A stretch of 64,000 nt of DNA from Limnoperna fortunei. Lineage: Eukaryota > Mollusca > Bivalvia > Mytilida > Modiolidae. Positions 40,901-47,320 of this stretch are shown in pieces; positions within the stretch are counted from its first letter, which is position 1, and every line of letters starts with the position of its first letter. Made by a program: the position numbers and the translations under genes. The stretch is from positions 57,703,176 to 57,767,175 of the forward strand of contig OX104112.1 in the NCBI GenBank assembly GCA_944474755.1. The letters run 5' to 3'. The notes beneath the pieces are model-generated. The model was not told the origin of the DNA. It did not search any database and saw nothing but the letters and a program-made list of their open reading frames with translations.

Positions 40901-43900
40901 GCACAGAAGGCAGAAAATTATCCACTTACATACAAGCCAGTTAAGATGACTCATGATGGTATTAAAGACACTGTAAGTACTGTTGGTTACTAAGAAACTA
41001 TTGTCAAGTTTCAACTCATCCTCACAAGTCAGGGTTTCTGTGTCCACATGTGTCCACGAAACCCTGACAAACTTAGGTAGGAAATTCCCGGGCTAGAAGT
41101 TCTTCATATGACGTCAATCGTTCAAAATATCAACTAATGAAATTGCTTGAAAGAAGCAAGTGTTTGGCATTGGTCATTATTACTCATTCGTGAATGTGAA
41201 GAAAACGTATAGCAACTTAATAATAACGCGGTAATAACAAGCTATTAACACTACTGTACAAAATACACTGATTTTCACATGGTCTACGCAACACATCCGT
41301 TTGGTTTATTTACAATCGACATCGGGATATCCCCTAACCAAGTCGGGAATGAAAGCGAGCTTTTTATTGGCTACATGCAGGTATGATGTAGCCAATCAAA
41401 ATAGTGACTTCTAGCCTTCGTACCTAAGTTTGTCAGGGTTTCGTGGACACAGAAACCCTGACTTGTGAGGATGGTTTCAACTTGTATTTCTCAGTTATAT
41501 TCCCCCAAGATCTAATAATGCACATTTAATAATTCTCTGAAGATACCAGACATAATAGAATGTTACTCATTATTTACTATGCAACTGCAACTGGTACACA
41601 GAAAATTGCCTTCAAGTATACCTCTTCAAACATGAAAATTAATTGTTATTTACTTTAAACTTAAATATGTATTACAAATGGTATGTAAATCACAAATAAT
41701 ACTTTTTTTCTAGATTGTTTTTTCTAGTATTGTTTTTGTTATTTTCCAGTTAATACCAGTTACCTTTAAATTGAGTTATTGAGTTATTTTCTTACATATA
41801 AATAAATAATGATGGTGAAAGAATTTGATGTCAGTTTTCTTTTATACCCTAATACTACTCGACCGAAAATATAGTTTAAGGATTGTTCCAATTTTTTTAG
41901 GGTTCAATATTCTTCCCAACACCAGATGGAAGTGGACTGTGCTGGACCCTAATTGGAATATCAGAACCTCCAAAACCAATTATTCATAAACCAGTTGAGG
42001 TTCCTTGTAAGATCTGGTACACTGAACTTCTACCAATCAAAAACTGGATAAAACAACCACAGAGGTATGTTACTTAAATACATGTATGTGATTAATTGTA
42101 ATCAGTTTAGTCTGAGATAAAAAAAAATATATCTGTGTATGATAAATAACAACTTTGTGCACATTTATAAATAACAGAAACTTTGATAACATGCCACTAT
42201 TTGTAATTTGCAAAAATATTTAAACAAGAAGTTTGAAGGAAGTAAGATTATAAAACCAAAGAAAATAAAGCTTTTAACAAGAACAAAAATATACTGGTAG
42301 CCGAGTTAAGAACTCTTCAGCAAAAAATATATTTTTGTATTGTGCATTAATTCATGGCATTATGCCAAAAATATTGTATTTATTAACAATTTCAGATTTA
42401 AAGTGACAAGAGAAGACATAAAGAAAGATGCCTCCACCGCCATAGAACACATGCATTATGTAGATGTACCTGCCAGTGGGTCTAAAGATTTCAAATTGTC
42501 TATGTATTTCTACAAGGAGGGAACAACACAAATGAAGGTTAGGATTGTTCTGGTTAAATCCTAAACACAAAATTAAAATTTAATTTGTCTTGATTTATAT
42601 TTTCTGATTACAGACAATATAAGACTTAATTTGTTTTATAACATATTATTCTTCCAAAAAAGAGCTTCAGTACTGCAAAAAAGGGAATGTAACATTTATG
42701 GTGTTTAATGCTATTTAATTTCAGATCACATTTACAAATGAGAAATCAGGAGAGTATATAGTGTATGATGTATCCTTCAAAGCTATTAAACCAAACATCA
42801 TTGGTACAATAGACCTGAGTACCCCGGTTAGGAAAATGTTAGAACACAAGATTACCTTGGAAAACCCACTGGATACCCCTGTTACATTCAATGTCACATG
42901 TCCACCTGAAATACAGATACCGAATCAATTCATTGTACAGAAGGGCTCAAAGGTGTGTAAAGTTGATATTTATGTCTTAGTTCAGTTCAGTTTTCTTTTC
43001 TGAAACTTTCAATTTTTGTTCAAAAACTTAGATCAGTACCTTGTAAACACAAGATACACACGTATAAATTAACAAAAAAGTTGAAAATTTTCTGTATGGT
43101 TTAATTTAGGAAGCCATAATGTCATATTATATTATATTTAATTAATAAAAACTTGTTTACCATGTTTTGAATGAAAACTTAAGTAAATTTTGTTATGCAA
43201 ATAAATGATCGAACTTTTTTCTTCTTTTAGCATGTCTGCACATTTACTTACCAACCCTCAAAGGTTGGAGAAACAGCTGGTAAAATTGAATTTACAAGCA
43301 ATGACCTTGGAACTTACACCTATGAGGTCAACCTGAAAGCCACTCCTGCTGGTCCCGAGAAAGCATTATACTTTCATTGTTGTCTTGGACAGAATCAAGT
43401 CTTAGTAGCCAAATTCCTTAACTTCTCAAAACAAACAAAGCCAGACTATGCCTGTAAGGTAAGTAAACAGGAAGTCCTTAACTTCTGAAAACAAAGCCAG
43501 ACTATGCCTGTAAGGTAAGTAAACAGGAAGTTCTTAACTTCTCAAAACAAACACGGCCAGTCTATGCCTGTAAGGTAAGTAAACAGGAAGTCCTTAACTT
43601 CTCAATACAAACTCGGCCAGTCTATGCCTGTAAGGTAAGTAAACAGAAAGTCCTTAACTTCTCAAAACAAACACGGCCAGTCTATGCCTGTAAGGTAAGT
43701 AAACAGGAAGTTCTTATCTTTTCCAAACATACAAAGCTCGACTATAAACTTAACTTGTGTAAACAAATAAAGCCAGCCTTTGCCTGTAAGGTAAGTAAAC
43801 AGATGTACCATTTAGTTTGTACCTGCAAGTGTTCTTCATATTTTAATTCAGCACTACTTCAGTGCGAGTTTATTTTGACAAAACATTGCTGTGCTGACAA

Positions 43901-44916
43901 GACATTTAAAGATTATTTCAAATTTCTGAACATGTCTTAAGATATATCATGGTTTGGGTCTGTTTACACCCAATAAATCATGAAGCAGTTTATGAATGGT
44001 GTAAACAGATCCAAGCCAGGTTATAGAGTATAACCTGTTCAGAAATTTGAAATATTCCATATAATTTAATCTTAGCTATAAATCTTGACAATTTTAATGA
44101 TAAAAAAATCTATGATGTCATGGGACTATTTGAATATTAACTGCGCAAGAATAGGTCATGTGACAAAGTCAAGTTATATAATTTAATATTGGTTGCTCGA
44201 TTTGAATAGGCCAATCAAATCAGATTTTTAGCTTACAAAACAAACTATATTTTTTTTAAATAAATTGGTCATTTCCAACACATAGCATGTCCTAATATAA
44301 TTTATTTATACATACAAACTGGTAAAACAATATTTAGATCTACTTTTTATCAAGTATTCATTTGCAATTAAAAAAAAGTAGTTAATGTTTAATATAATGT
44401 CAAAACTTTTATTATTCGATATTTTAGGTTGACAACCATCACAATTTCCATGTTGACAAAACAGTTGCAGCTGTTCCTGGTTCAACAGGTGGTACAGATG
44501 TTACTGTGGATGTGACCTTTGAACCCTCACAACTTGGAGAACATAAAGGAATATTGACAATCAGTTCCCCAACAAGTGGAGAATATATTTTCCCACTATA
44601 TGGAACATGTGTCCCTGCCAAACCACAAGGTCCTTTTATCATAAAGTCTGGACAGACTACAAATATTCCATTCAGAAATGTATTCCATGGACAAACATCG
44701 TTCACATACCAAGTGGACAATGAACTGTTTTATGTTACAAAACAAAGTGACACTGTACGTGGACCAAGAGACCAGAGAATTGGTGTTGGCTTCCATGGCA
44801 ACGATAGTGGTTCAAAAGCCCAGGTGATGGGGAAATTAGTTGTTACCTGTCTGAAGTCTGCTGGAGGAACTTCTAATGCCCAGTGGGTGTTTTACCTTAA
44901 AGGGGTCACACCTTAA
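94..44916 (+). CDS. HYDIN: HYDIN (hydrocephalus-inducing protein homologue), 3' part, 51 exons
   Basis: Axonemal central-pair protein of motile cilia. Exons join in one frame with GT/AG borders: 94-225, 471-629, 1191-1433, 2916-3076, 3467-3529, 4632-4956, 5375-5516, 5741-5821, 6271-6498, 6741-6869, 7082-7239, 7361-7449, 7617-7778, 8042-8193, 8676-8939, 10294-10338, 11432-11614, 12082-12201, 12860-13192, 14807-15011, 15299-15401, 15762-15870, 16216-16467, 16864-17034, 17782-17871, 19146-19235, 20228-20360, 20690-20869, 21672-21941, 22393-22614, 23344-23701, 24126-24400, 24822-24895, 26768-26971, 28161-28427, 29288-29512, 29654-29795, 30582-30747, 36405-36552, 36957-37164, 37583-37804, 38222-38590, 39192-39458, 39704-39873, 40292-40427, 40667-40972, 41901-42064, 42396-42537, 42725-42952, 43231-43458, 44428-44916. 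Total 9,782 nt, 3,259 residues plus stop. Domain order (ADK-like P-loop domain, charged linker, ASH series) matches HYDIN. Vertebrate HYDIN is about 5,100 residues, so roughly the N-terminal third is outside the window. Exon borders are read by eye, without transcript support. Confidence 0.96.
5375..10338 (+). CDS. HYDIN: HYDIN exons 7-16: coiled-coil and Lys/Glu-rich linker
   Basis: Exons 7-8 encode a long Glu/Lys/Arg helix of coiled-coil type (from ERAARLAEEQDR to FRRLQEEEK). Exons 9-12 are Lys/Gly/Glu-rich and low in complexity. Exons 13-14 hold a more conserved stretch (LPHIVVDCSDKTVPVY, then a Pro-rich segment ending in GGRYIFIAS). Exon 15 is again Lys/Pro/Ser-rich. Exon 16 (10294-10338) is a 45-nt exon; both borders are phase 2, so skipping it keeps the frame. 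Most junctions here are phase 2, so many linker exons are interchangeable cassettes. A SINE sits directly before exon 9. Introns 8940-10293 and 10339-11431 are AT-rich with no recognisable element. Confidence 0.9.
5985..6247 (+). mobile_element. tRNA-headed SINE in HYDIN intron 8
   Basis: Starts with a tRNA-like head: box A resembling TGGCTGAGTGGTTAAGG, then a box B resembling GGGTTTGATTCTC. The body ends in a conserved tail (TTGCTGAAAGTGGCATT) and a short A/C-rich repeat. A 9-bp direct repeat TTTTATCAA flanks it (5976-5984 and 6250-6258). It lies 12 nt before the acceptor of exon 9. Confidence 0.85.
11432..17034 (+). CDS. HYDIN: HYDIN exons 17-24: ASH/MSP-like repeats
   Basis: Exon 17 begins a beta-sandwich segment (RWIVPANGEVVIRLRF, then FEIVGTRRRYQLFCRGV), the usual ASH-domain signature with an F-x-x-x-x-x-G-T closing strand. 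Exons 18-19 give FGPLL and MEHLNVTNTSPLDADISFCF, with a closing Lys-Pro-Gly turn. Exons 20-24 repeat the pattern (IHMRNNTQLPVVWKV; LDLGIVHVGEEKKC; INFGALLINNKKEGQSRFEI). ASH domains in this family bind or brace microtubule-associated complexes. Intron 19 (13193-14806) carries a hAT-like element and a duplicated donor site; intron 23 carries a reverse SINE. Confidence 0.93.
13227..14192. mobile_element. Non-autonomous hAT-like element, copy 1 (HYDIN intron 19)
   Basis: Ends are CAAGGGTCTGGAAA and TTTCCAGGGCCTTG, inverted to each other. The element is flanked by a perfect 8-bp direct repeat GTTGTACT (13219-13226 and 14193-14200). CAGGG-type ends plus an 8-bp duplication are hAT traits. Subterminal repeats of the word TGTCCGAC are visible. 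No transposase ORF. It is 966 bp long and related along its length to the element at 56341-57209. Confidence 0.82.
16627..16796 (-). mobile_element. SINE copy, reverse, internally deleted (HYDIN intron 23)
   Basis: Reverse complement of the family at 5985: the tail (AATGGTGTTTAATACC on this strand) is at the left and the tRNA-like head (TTAACCACTCAGCCATCAAG) at the right. At about 170 bp it lacks part of the middle. Confidence 0.75.
17782..19235 (+). CDS. HYDIN: HYDIN exons 25-26: Ser/Lys-rich cassette exons
   Basis: Two exons of exactly 90 nt each (17782-17871, 19146-19235), both phase 2 at each end. They encode a polar Ser/Arg/Lys segment (SKRSKSRDGSSSGRS, then a Gln/Ser-rich stretch) lying between two ASH segments. 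Either or both could be skipped in frame, so they may be alternatively spliced. The splice sites are good (ACAG and GTAG acceptors; GTTAGT and GTATTA donors), but the composition gives little conservation to lean on, so they are less certain than their neighbours. The intron between them (17872-19145) is AT-rich with nothing recognised. Confidence 0.72.
20228..24895 (+). CDS. HYDIN: HYDIN exons 27-33: ASH repeats
   Basis: Continues the ASH series: FGMFVVSPTSGTVIVNGS (exon 27), ICIDIVDRDPNDHPGGIPY (28), FIFNNVIIGRKAKARFKISN (29), FEIAGDGNLPRICV (30), VGVGETANFNVIFKPTAVQRS with an acidic tail (31), LINFGDVYINETCTLSFSMTN (32). Exon 33 is a short 74-nt linker exon. Exons 29-30 and 31-32 show the alternation of an opening N-F-G/F-N-N strand and a closing E-G/A-G-D-G strand typical of the family. 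Intron 28 holds a reverse SINE and intron 30 holds a tandem repeat. Confidence 0.94.
21049..21376 (-). mobile_element. SINE copy, reverse, diverged (HYDIN intron 28)
   Basis: Reverse copy of the same family. The tail, the body with CTTGTCAATTAAGGTTGGAG, and a box B complement near 21240 are recognisable. About 60 bp of extra sequence (around 21285-21345) separate this from a box A complement (ACTACCTTAACCACTTGGTC). Borders are approximate. Confidence 0.65.
22745..23095. repeat. Two-unit direct repeat after a GC-rich hairpin (HYDIN intron 30)
   Basis: Begins with a short palindrome (GCCCCCGTGAGGGGGC). Two diverged units of roughly 170 bp follow, each with GTCCGTCCGTAC, TCAAGCTTTTCTCAGAAAC, ATGAG(A/G)ACAATTT, GGCAG(G/A)(G/A)TGGTTCAG and TGTTTGGGACTTCATT. 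It looks like a piece of a dispersed repeat. Confidence 0.7.
25255..26142. mobile_element. Non-autonomous CAGGGCTC-ended element, copy 1 (HYDIN intron 33)
   Basis: Ends are CAGGGCTCGCGTTGG and its near inverse CCAGCGTGAGCCCTG, with a 5-bp direct repeat ACCTC on both sides (25250-25254, 26143-26147). The left subterminal region repeats GAAGTCGCC and the right one repeats ACTTCTCCCT. CAGGG ends suggest hAT; a 5-bp duplication fits the hAT5 subgroup described in Repbase. No ORF of note. Confidence 0.75.
26247..26690. repeat. Diverged tandem repeat (HYDIN intron 33)
   Basis: Opens with CCCCCTCTTGACAAAAG. Three diverged units follow, carrying AAAAAGATGTTTCTGG, CTCAAAAAGTTTGCATT and GATTTCAATGAAACT-like words and the phrase CATATCA(T/G)GTGGGTAAG. 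Unit length is irregular, about 110-130 bp. Confidence 0.6.
26768..30747 (+). CDS. HYDIN: HYDIN exons 34-38: ASH repeats before the retrotransposon insertion
   Basis: Exon 34 ends in VFE and exon 35 continues FNLSNKGNIKMDFSWQV, so the donor is GTGAGT at 26972. Exon 35 then gives the canonical ASH turn ITPEFGTIPAGKKQRICVKF. Exons 36-38 follow with FSCVGVGVKKTLTFGVVNPT and FWRFVIPDQNISVPFLLVG. Exon 38 ends in phase 1 at 30747; the following intron contains the DIRS element, after which exon 39 resumes the same frame. Introns 34 (26972-28160) and 35 (28428-29287) are long; the second holds a hairpin and short tandem repeats. Confidence 0.95.
28457..28620. repeat. Imperfect long hairpin (HYDIN intron 35)
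   Basis: Inverted repeat whose outer core is perfect: GTGAATATCCAAAATAT (28474-28490) against ATATTTTGGATATTCAC (28586-28602). The arms continue inward imperfectly to a centre near 28538. It resembles a foldback MITE; no clear target-site duplication was seen. Confidence 0.7.
28770..28860. repeat. Short tandem repeat, about 28-bp unit, three units
   Basis: Unit with AACAAATAAGGATATTGTCA followed by GCTAAAT; two close copies and one diverged copy ending in GGATATTGTT. Confidence 0.65.
31030..31176 (+). repeat. DIRS left inverted terminal repeat
   Basis: Begins TTTTATTACAATAAATACG. From CATAAATTTAGA to CATCATTTT it is an exact reverse complement of the right repeat for about 120 bp; weaker complementarity (around AAACAGCT) runs to about 31198. 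The outermost 20 bp differ from the right end, which has an extra terminal extension. Confidence 0.93.
31333..32988 (+). CDS. DIRS ORF1, gag-like protein
   Basis: 551-residue ORF from the ATG at 31333 to TGA at 32986-32988. Ser/Pro-rich N-terminal half, then a helical region with Leu-rich stretches (around LLLGTLANFSFAKRQEILEK), and a very basic C-terminus (AGKKRRFVRRKKQQK). No zinc knuckle CCHC is seen, as is usual for DIRS gag proteins. It is assigned as gag from position and composition, not from a recognised domain. The frame stays open after its TGA into the recombinase ORF. Confidence 0.8.
   Translation: MSMSQNIGDKEEDGIELSPWRSLTTTDEFWDKSVAPDASFLPGFTASAPRSSASQLRLSAVNKATHTITRPVDSVVSSVVSSVSTSETFPTGIRSDSFTRSRWPLNYQYPPLPGYPPYDPFSLPPGWQGSRDMASRVPLESSPSEDIKALTCSISKLQAVVNAQFLQLGNRISLLENRTPSFSESSNLATQAPTAIQEESDSISLAPRSQEAVFLSEDEDSLSATADPLSPVAQDSPSSVPDSLRNRVYAIQRGLGSFPLSSPPHKTIPPSDFMTCSGLVKDNPKGYRSFPESGHFKSAFLTINSTFQELASSTPQKFTGFGPLSFPGKVKPRDFEIHGSSMGKLAPAVDKAFSGVLGSKPVDGLRLSQALWAKSENNLRLLSSVLQNAEHFLAAAGTLLKDKGEEFNELKAFLLQVDGSLGASQLLLLGTLANFSFAKRQEILEKSPVSEVLQESLLFSPLFQEKLFGMSLDKLHTEVNKAPHTVKVDVQLSDGKRKVSTSQSHSSSAKPQGSVSRPTLGGKRSANPSSVVPSSSAGKKRRFVRRKKQQK
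32966..35107 (+). CDS. DIRS reverse transcriptase / RNase H ORF
   Basis: Open from 32966, in the +1 frame relative to ORF1, with no early ATG; the first possible start codon is the TTG at 33026, so translation probably needs a frameshift or internal initiation. Numbering from 33026: RT motif with Asp150 (SLDLTDAYFHI), AMPFGLSTAP, and the catalytic box YLDD at 214-217. RNase H has Asp381 (FTDAS), Glu413 (LEMRA), Asp438 (ATDNS) and Asp489 (VADLLSR). A further conserved stretch (IDLFATSLNHKLETY, then FPPFRLLPRIL and LIAPAWPRQSWFP) follows RNase H. This region is typical of DIRS elements and is sometimes annotated as methyltransferase-like; I do not see a clear methylase catalytic motif. All catalytic residues are present. 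Confidence 0.93.
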   Translation, partial: GGRNSRNDGLSPPVVLPRVPLEKVFFTTPLPGIPVGGRLSHFLPQWQLITEDKWVLSVLRRGLGLHFQEVPPLSSVPLDLSQTRDSVKNRLLQEEVGTLLQKGVLEEVIPPISPGFYSRLFLVPKKNGKMRPVLDLSALNRFLVVPHFKMETNRSIRASILPGMWTTSLDLTDAYFHIGIAHRFRRYLRLVWAGKVYAFKAMPFGLSTAPLVFTRVFQTVVAFLHTQSIFIHSYLDDSLVKNQSFSLLEEHTQFVIHLLLKLGFLISWEKSDILPSQDFLFLGERYLTVLGLVVPPEEKILKLHQLVIEISQASSIPARRFLQLVGFLISLMDIVPLGRLHIRPIQWYLMEFWHPASQEWEALIPVQPQLLPHLNWWLQRENLLKGLPLDPPAPKLTLFTDASLSGWGAYLEGRSVSGLWSPLELEDHINVLEMRAVLLALRHFMEVVQGQPLLIATDNSTVVAYLQNQGGTHSYPLFLLCREILLFCNRIDTSLTVRHVPGRQNLVADLLSRSQNPVNTEWELHPAVFQQIILLWDRPHIDLFATSLNHKLETYVSPIPDDKAIAVDAMSIPWKGMFSYMFPPFRLLPRILYKIRKEGCKTILIAPAWPRQSWFPDLLQLSCANPLCLPLRKDLLSQFKGRKLHSGVQLLRLHAWMLSGQESEREAFLAGQPSVSLDQLDNPQGPYMIPSGQSFVLGVTRNKLILSQPLYNS
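32989..36018 (+). CDS. DIRS tyrosine recombinase ORF, overlapping RT/RNase H
   Basis: Open in the same frame as ORF1 from the codon after its TGA to TAA at 36016-36018; the first possible start codon is a GTG at 33100. The first two thirds lie over the RT/RNase H gene in another frame and show only Ser-rich, low-information sequence. The recombinase is in the last third (about 35080-35960): a SAM-like N-terminal domain (APSTIKGYRSAISR), Arg in ASGRRRSEI (about residue 773 from 33100), the HEVR box (His900, Arg903), Trp926 in GYWRS, and the likely nucleophile Tyr936 in FYNHYLR. In DIRS elements this enzyme joins the linear or circular cDNA to the genome. The true start is unknown. Confidence 0.9.
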   Translation, partial: WAFPSGSTSPGSLGKGVFYYSASWDPSGGQVVSLSSSVATDYRRQVGSFSTTEGTGTSFSGGPPIVVSSLGSFPDKRFCQESIVAGRGGNPASERCVGGSYSTNQSRFLFPSIFGSQKERENETGARPFGPESVLGGSPFQNGNQQVNQGIHPSWDVDYLSRLDRCLLPYWNSTQVSEVSQVGVGRQGLCFQSNALRPFHGPFGIYKSVSDGCGFSSHPVDFHSLLPRRFSGEESVFFSSGRTHPICNPSSFEIGISDFLGEIRHSPQSRFPFSRGKVPYSLGPCCSSRGENSEVTPASDRDFASLFYPCSTFPSVSGFPDITDGHSTIGSSSHSTYSVVSHGVLASSISGMGSSHSCAASTSPSSQLVVTEGEPSKRFTSRSPGSKTDAVHRRLPFRLGRLSGRQVSFRPLVSSRVGGSHQCSRDEGSFAGPETLHGSSSGSASVDSHRQFNCGGLSSEPGRNPLLPSVSSLQRDSSVLQQNRYFSDSEACTRQTESCSRSSISLSESCEYGMGITSSSFSADHSVVGSSPHRSVCNQFKSQTGNLCISHSGRQGDSSRCYVDSLERDVQLHVSSLSSPSQNSVQDSQGGLQDHSYCSSLAETELVSRSAAVVLCKSSLSSSSEGSIITVQRQEATLRCSASTSSRLDAIRSGIRKRGFSGRATKRISGSVRQSTGAIYDSKWSIFCSWCNSKQIDPLSASVQQLADFFIFLFEDQGFAPSTIKGYRSAISRTIHLSGGENFGENQFLSLLIKNFYLERPKQRRLVPPWDLAVVLKALQLSPFEPLSSTSFQHLSYKCCFLLALASGRRRSEIHAFSISESCMRFTADKTSVTLLTDPSFLAKNQLADKGSGIITIPSLPAVAGDKTLCPVRTLLEYLSRSSSLRRPNSTRLFIPIKKGVQDISAKTISTWICQTVLMAYKSSPPNTLSKHKVKAHEVRALASSWNIFNSSSLSEVLSAGYWRSDSTFYNHYLRSMPHHCDNLFALGPLVTAQQVVVPPNFEGDSALR
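36028..36126 (+). repeat. DIRS internal complementary region
   Basis: Two halves. 36028-36068 is the exact reverse complement of the element's left end (31030-31070). 36069-36126 is the exact reverse complement of its right end (36298-36355). The joint at 36068/36069 thus records the ends side by side, as in the circular intermediate proposed for DIRS-1 replication. Confidence 0.95.
36185..36355 (+). repeat. DIRS right inverted terminal repeat
   Basis: AAAATGATGGAGAGTATGGG onward is the inverse of the left repeat. The terminal segment past AAGTATTTATTTTAC extends beyond the left repeat and ends at GAGT, where the match with the internal complementary region stops. Confidence 0.93.
36405..44916 (+). 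CDS. HYDIN: HYDIN exons 39-51: C-terminal ASH repeats and stop
   Basis: Exons 39-51 carry the last ASH segments (for example VEPMTGIIPAKSRVPVQLHF; ITPSLGGVLHGEKAVCKLVF; VISPGQSVDVLFTFIPRQAR; VEGYITPGMEVTFEVTFEPK; VTFEPSQLGEHKGILTISS). The last exon (44428-44916) ends in TWV-like strands and the stop TAA at 44914-44916. No frameshift or premature stop was found, so this allele looks functional despite the insertion upstream. Exon 50 is followed by a tandem array that repeats its own end and donor. Intron 46 holds a Mutator-like MITE. Confidence 0.96.
41017..41473. mobile_element. MITE with 9-bp target duplication, Mutator-like (HYDIN intron 46)
   Basis: Inverted ends CATCCTCACAAGTCAGGG / CCCTGACTTGTGAGGATG, each extended by a nested palindrome (GTCAGGGTTTC ... 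GAAACCCTGAC). Perfect 9-bp direct repeat GTTTCAACT on both sides (41008-41016, 41474-41482). A 9-bp duplication with long TIRs points to Mutator-like elements. 457 bp, no ORF. Confidence 0.82.
43416..43800 (+). repeat. Tandem array of the exon 50 splice donor
   Basis: A unit of about 60 bp made of the last ~43 nt of HYDIN exon 50 plus the first 17 nt of its intron is repeated about six times. The word CTGTAAGGTAAGTAAACAG recurs, with GTAAGT donors at 43459, 43515, 43575, 43635, 43695 and 43791. The first donor keeps the normal exon; reading past it meets an in-frame TGA at 43486. Confidence 0.9.
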
Positions 44917-45263
44917 GCACGAACTCTATTTAATAATTAAGCTACAGAACTGTGATATTTTGTTTTATTGTCTTTGTAATTTGTTTTTTATACTGTCAAC
45001 AGTTTATTACTTTAAATGAAACTGTAATATTCTAAGTCTTGACATTCCACCATTTTTAATATTTTCCATTTTACATTCTGTCCTTTATTTGTGCACACAT
45101 CTGGTAGAAACTTAAAAATTTCCGTCCTTAATTTATTGTGAATTTATATTTTTCAGTATTTTTTTGTCCAAATTGTTTGGATATAACGAGTGTATGAATT
45201 TGTTAACATTTATAATAATAGTCACAGATTTATTTATGAAACTGAAGAATATATTTATACATA

Positions 45264-45269
45264 AATAAA
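45264..45269 (+). terminator. Candidate HYDIN polyadenylation signal
   Basis: AATAAA about 350 nt after the HYDIN stop codon, at the end of an AT-rich stretch without repeats. The 3' UTR would then be 44917 to roughly 45290. Cleavage position is inferred. Confidence 0.55.
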
Positions 45270-45620
45270 TCCATTTATATTTGAATGACTTTCATTATTT
45301 ACTTCAGACTGAAGGCTATTCTATTAAAAGCATTATGGGAGAGAAGGACAAAAGTTCCCAACAACCTTATACCTTTTTGCTTTGTCTGATGACTCCCAAC
45401 CAAATTCCAAAAATAAATAATTCCTTTCTACTCCACTAGACTTTGTAATGTAACAGCCTTTAGTGGGTGAATGCCACTTGAATAATTTTGCAGATATATC
45501 ATAGCAAGTACCAGACAAATGTTCTATACAAATTTGTTAATCTAACTGTATTAACCAAGTTTGTTGGATATCACCCCTTGTTCATAGTGTTTGTTGTACT
45601 TATTTGTTTGTTGGTTTGTT

Positions 45621-45790
45621 GGGCCTCAATGGCAGAGTGGTTAAGGTAGTTAATCATCTATTATTGATAATGTGCCAAATGCTGAAGTTGTTTGTTCAAG
45701 TCCAACTGCAGGCAGGGTGTGCTCGACTCCAACTTTATTTGACAAGAATTGTCAGTTTACCTTCCAAAGGTTGGAGGGTTTTTGTCTGGC
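45621..45790 (+). mobile_element. Truncated SINE copy, 5' part
   Basis: Head with GGCAGAGTGGTTAAGGTAG and box B-like TTGTTCAAGTCCAAC, followed by the family body. The tail is missing because the sequence runs into the left arm of the foldback element at about 45779. Confidence 0.7.
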
Positions 45791-45867
45791 CTGCGACAAT
45801 AGTGGCTGCAGGCAAGACATATGTATGGGAATCCATCGGCAGTGGCGGCATAAACACTTAAACATCT

Positions 45868-46265
45868 TGGTAGGATGATAATATTTGGTATATAGGTTGC
45901 TGATGAATAGTACATTACTGTCTGGTAGGTGTCACCTGACCTTGACCTCAATTTCATGGTCCAGCGACTACGTTAAAGTTTTTGCTTACAGCAGTTCCTC
46001 TGTAACCACGCATGGTAGGATGACAATATTTGGTATATAGGTGTCTGATGAGTAGTACATGACTGTCTGGTAGGTGTCACCTGACCTTGACCTCAATTTC
46101 ACGGTCCAGCAACAACATTAAAGGTTTTGGATTAGGGCACTTACTCTGTAACAATGCATGGTAGGATGACAGTATTTGGTATATAGATTGCTAATGATTA
46201 GTACACGAGTGTCTCCTAGGTTTCAACTGACCATGACCTCAATTTCACGTTCCAGTGACAAAGTT
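45868..46265. repeat. Tandem repeat, about 145-bp unit, left arm
   Basis: Nearly three units containing GGTAGGATGACAATATTTGG, GTCTGGTAGGTGTCACCTGA and CTTGACCTCAATTTCA. Inverted counterparts lie at 48321-48640. Confidence 0.85.
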
Positions 46266-46839
46266 AAAGTTAAATTTCTTGGTCGAAAATTACAATTAAA
46301 ATTAAAACGGTAACTTCAATTATGACTTGGATACATCAACTGCAATTTGTGTCTTGTAACAGCAAAGGTAACTGGAGTGCTTTTATGTCAATTGAAAGTT
46401 AAGAGGTAATAGTACATATTGTGCAGTACAATCACACAAGGTTAGAGCTCTATAAGGTTACTAACCTACTGTATAATATTTATGTTATCGCCATGTTGAA
46501 TACTAAAAAATGAACTTTTTACCCCAGCCAGTAACATCGCGTTTGCAGCCTTAAGATTGACCTGACTGTGTTTTGTATACTGGTAGATTAAGATTTCACA
46601 TCATCTCGTTCCATAACATCAAATTGAAGAATTTTATAGGAGGAAGGTAAAAAAAATTATCACAGCCAATATATGAAGCAGGGTACAAAACAAAAACTAG
46701 AGTATCCTGTGAGAATTAGTGGAAAGGTTGATTTGTAAGTGGCAATGTTGAAAATCTCAAGCTCTTTACAGTTTCTATACATGATGTTTTACAATATTCA
46801 ACTTGGGATAACATGTACACATAAAGGTGTATCTTGTAT

Positions 46840-47320
46840 TACCTTGCTTTGACCACCAGCGAAGATTGCTGGACAAGCCATGCCCCACATGGCCTGCAAT
46901 CTGACCGAGTGAAAATCCTTTAACTCTGCACATCTCTATTATGTGTTCAAATATCCTACCAAATATAAATGCTGTAGCTTCAAAGATGAAGGAGAAGATT
47001 ACTGGAAAAACCATGTACCCCTACATGGCCAGCAACCTGCAACTATCTAATTTTAAGAAAATATTTAAATGAAAATCAAAATCCTTCACTCCTGGACACC
47101 ATCATTATGTGCACAAATATCCTACTAAAAATAAATGTTGTAGCTCTAAAAATCAGGTTGAAGATAGCAGGAAAAGGCATGTACCCTTAAATCATTTGTC
47201 AAAATATCTCTACTTTTAAGAGTATTTTTCTTAAATCCTTTTGCCATGCATGCCTCCATTATGAGTACACACATTAAACAAAATATAAATGCTGTACCCT
47301 TAAAACTGAAGAAGATAGTC
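46840..47320. repeat. Diverged tandem repeat inside the foldback element
   Basis: Three diverged units of roughly 180 bp with the shared words CATTATG(T/A)G, AAATATAAATGCTGTA, GAAGA(T/G)(A/T)... and GGCATGTACCC. No coding potential seen. Confidence 0.55.

Noticed and set aside
43416..43800. CRISPR-like array
   Set aside because: Units are head-to-tail without variable spacers, and they consist of exon/intron border sequence in a eukaryotic gene.
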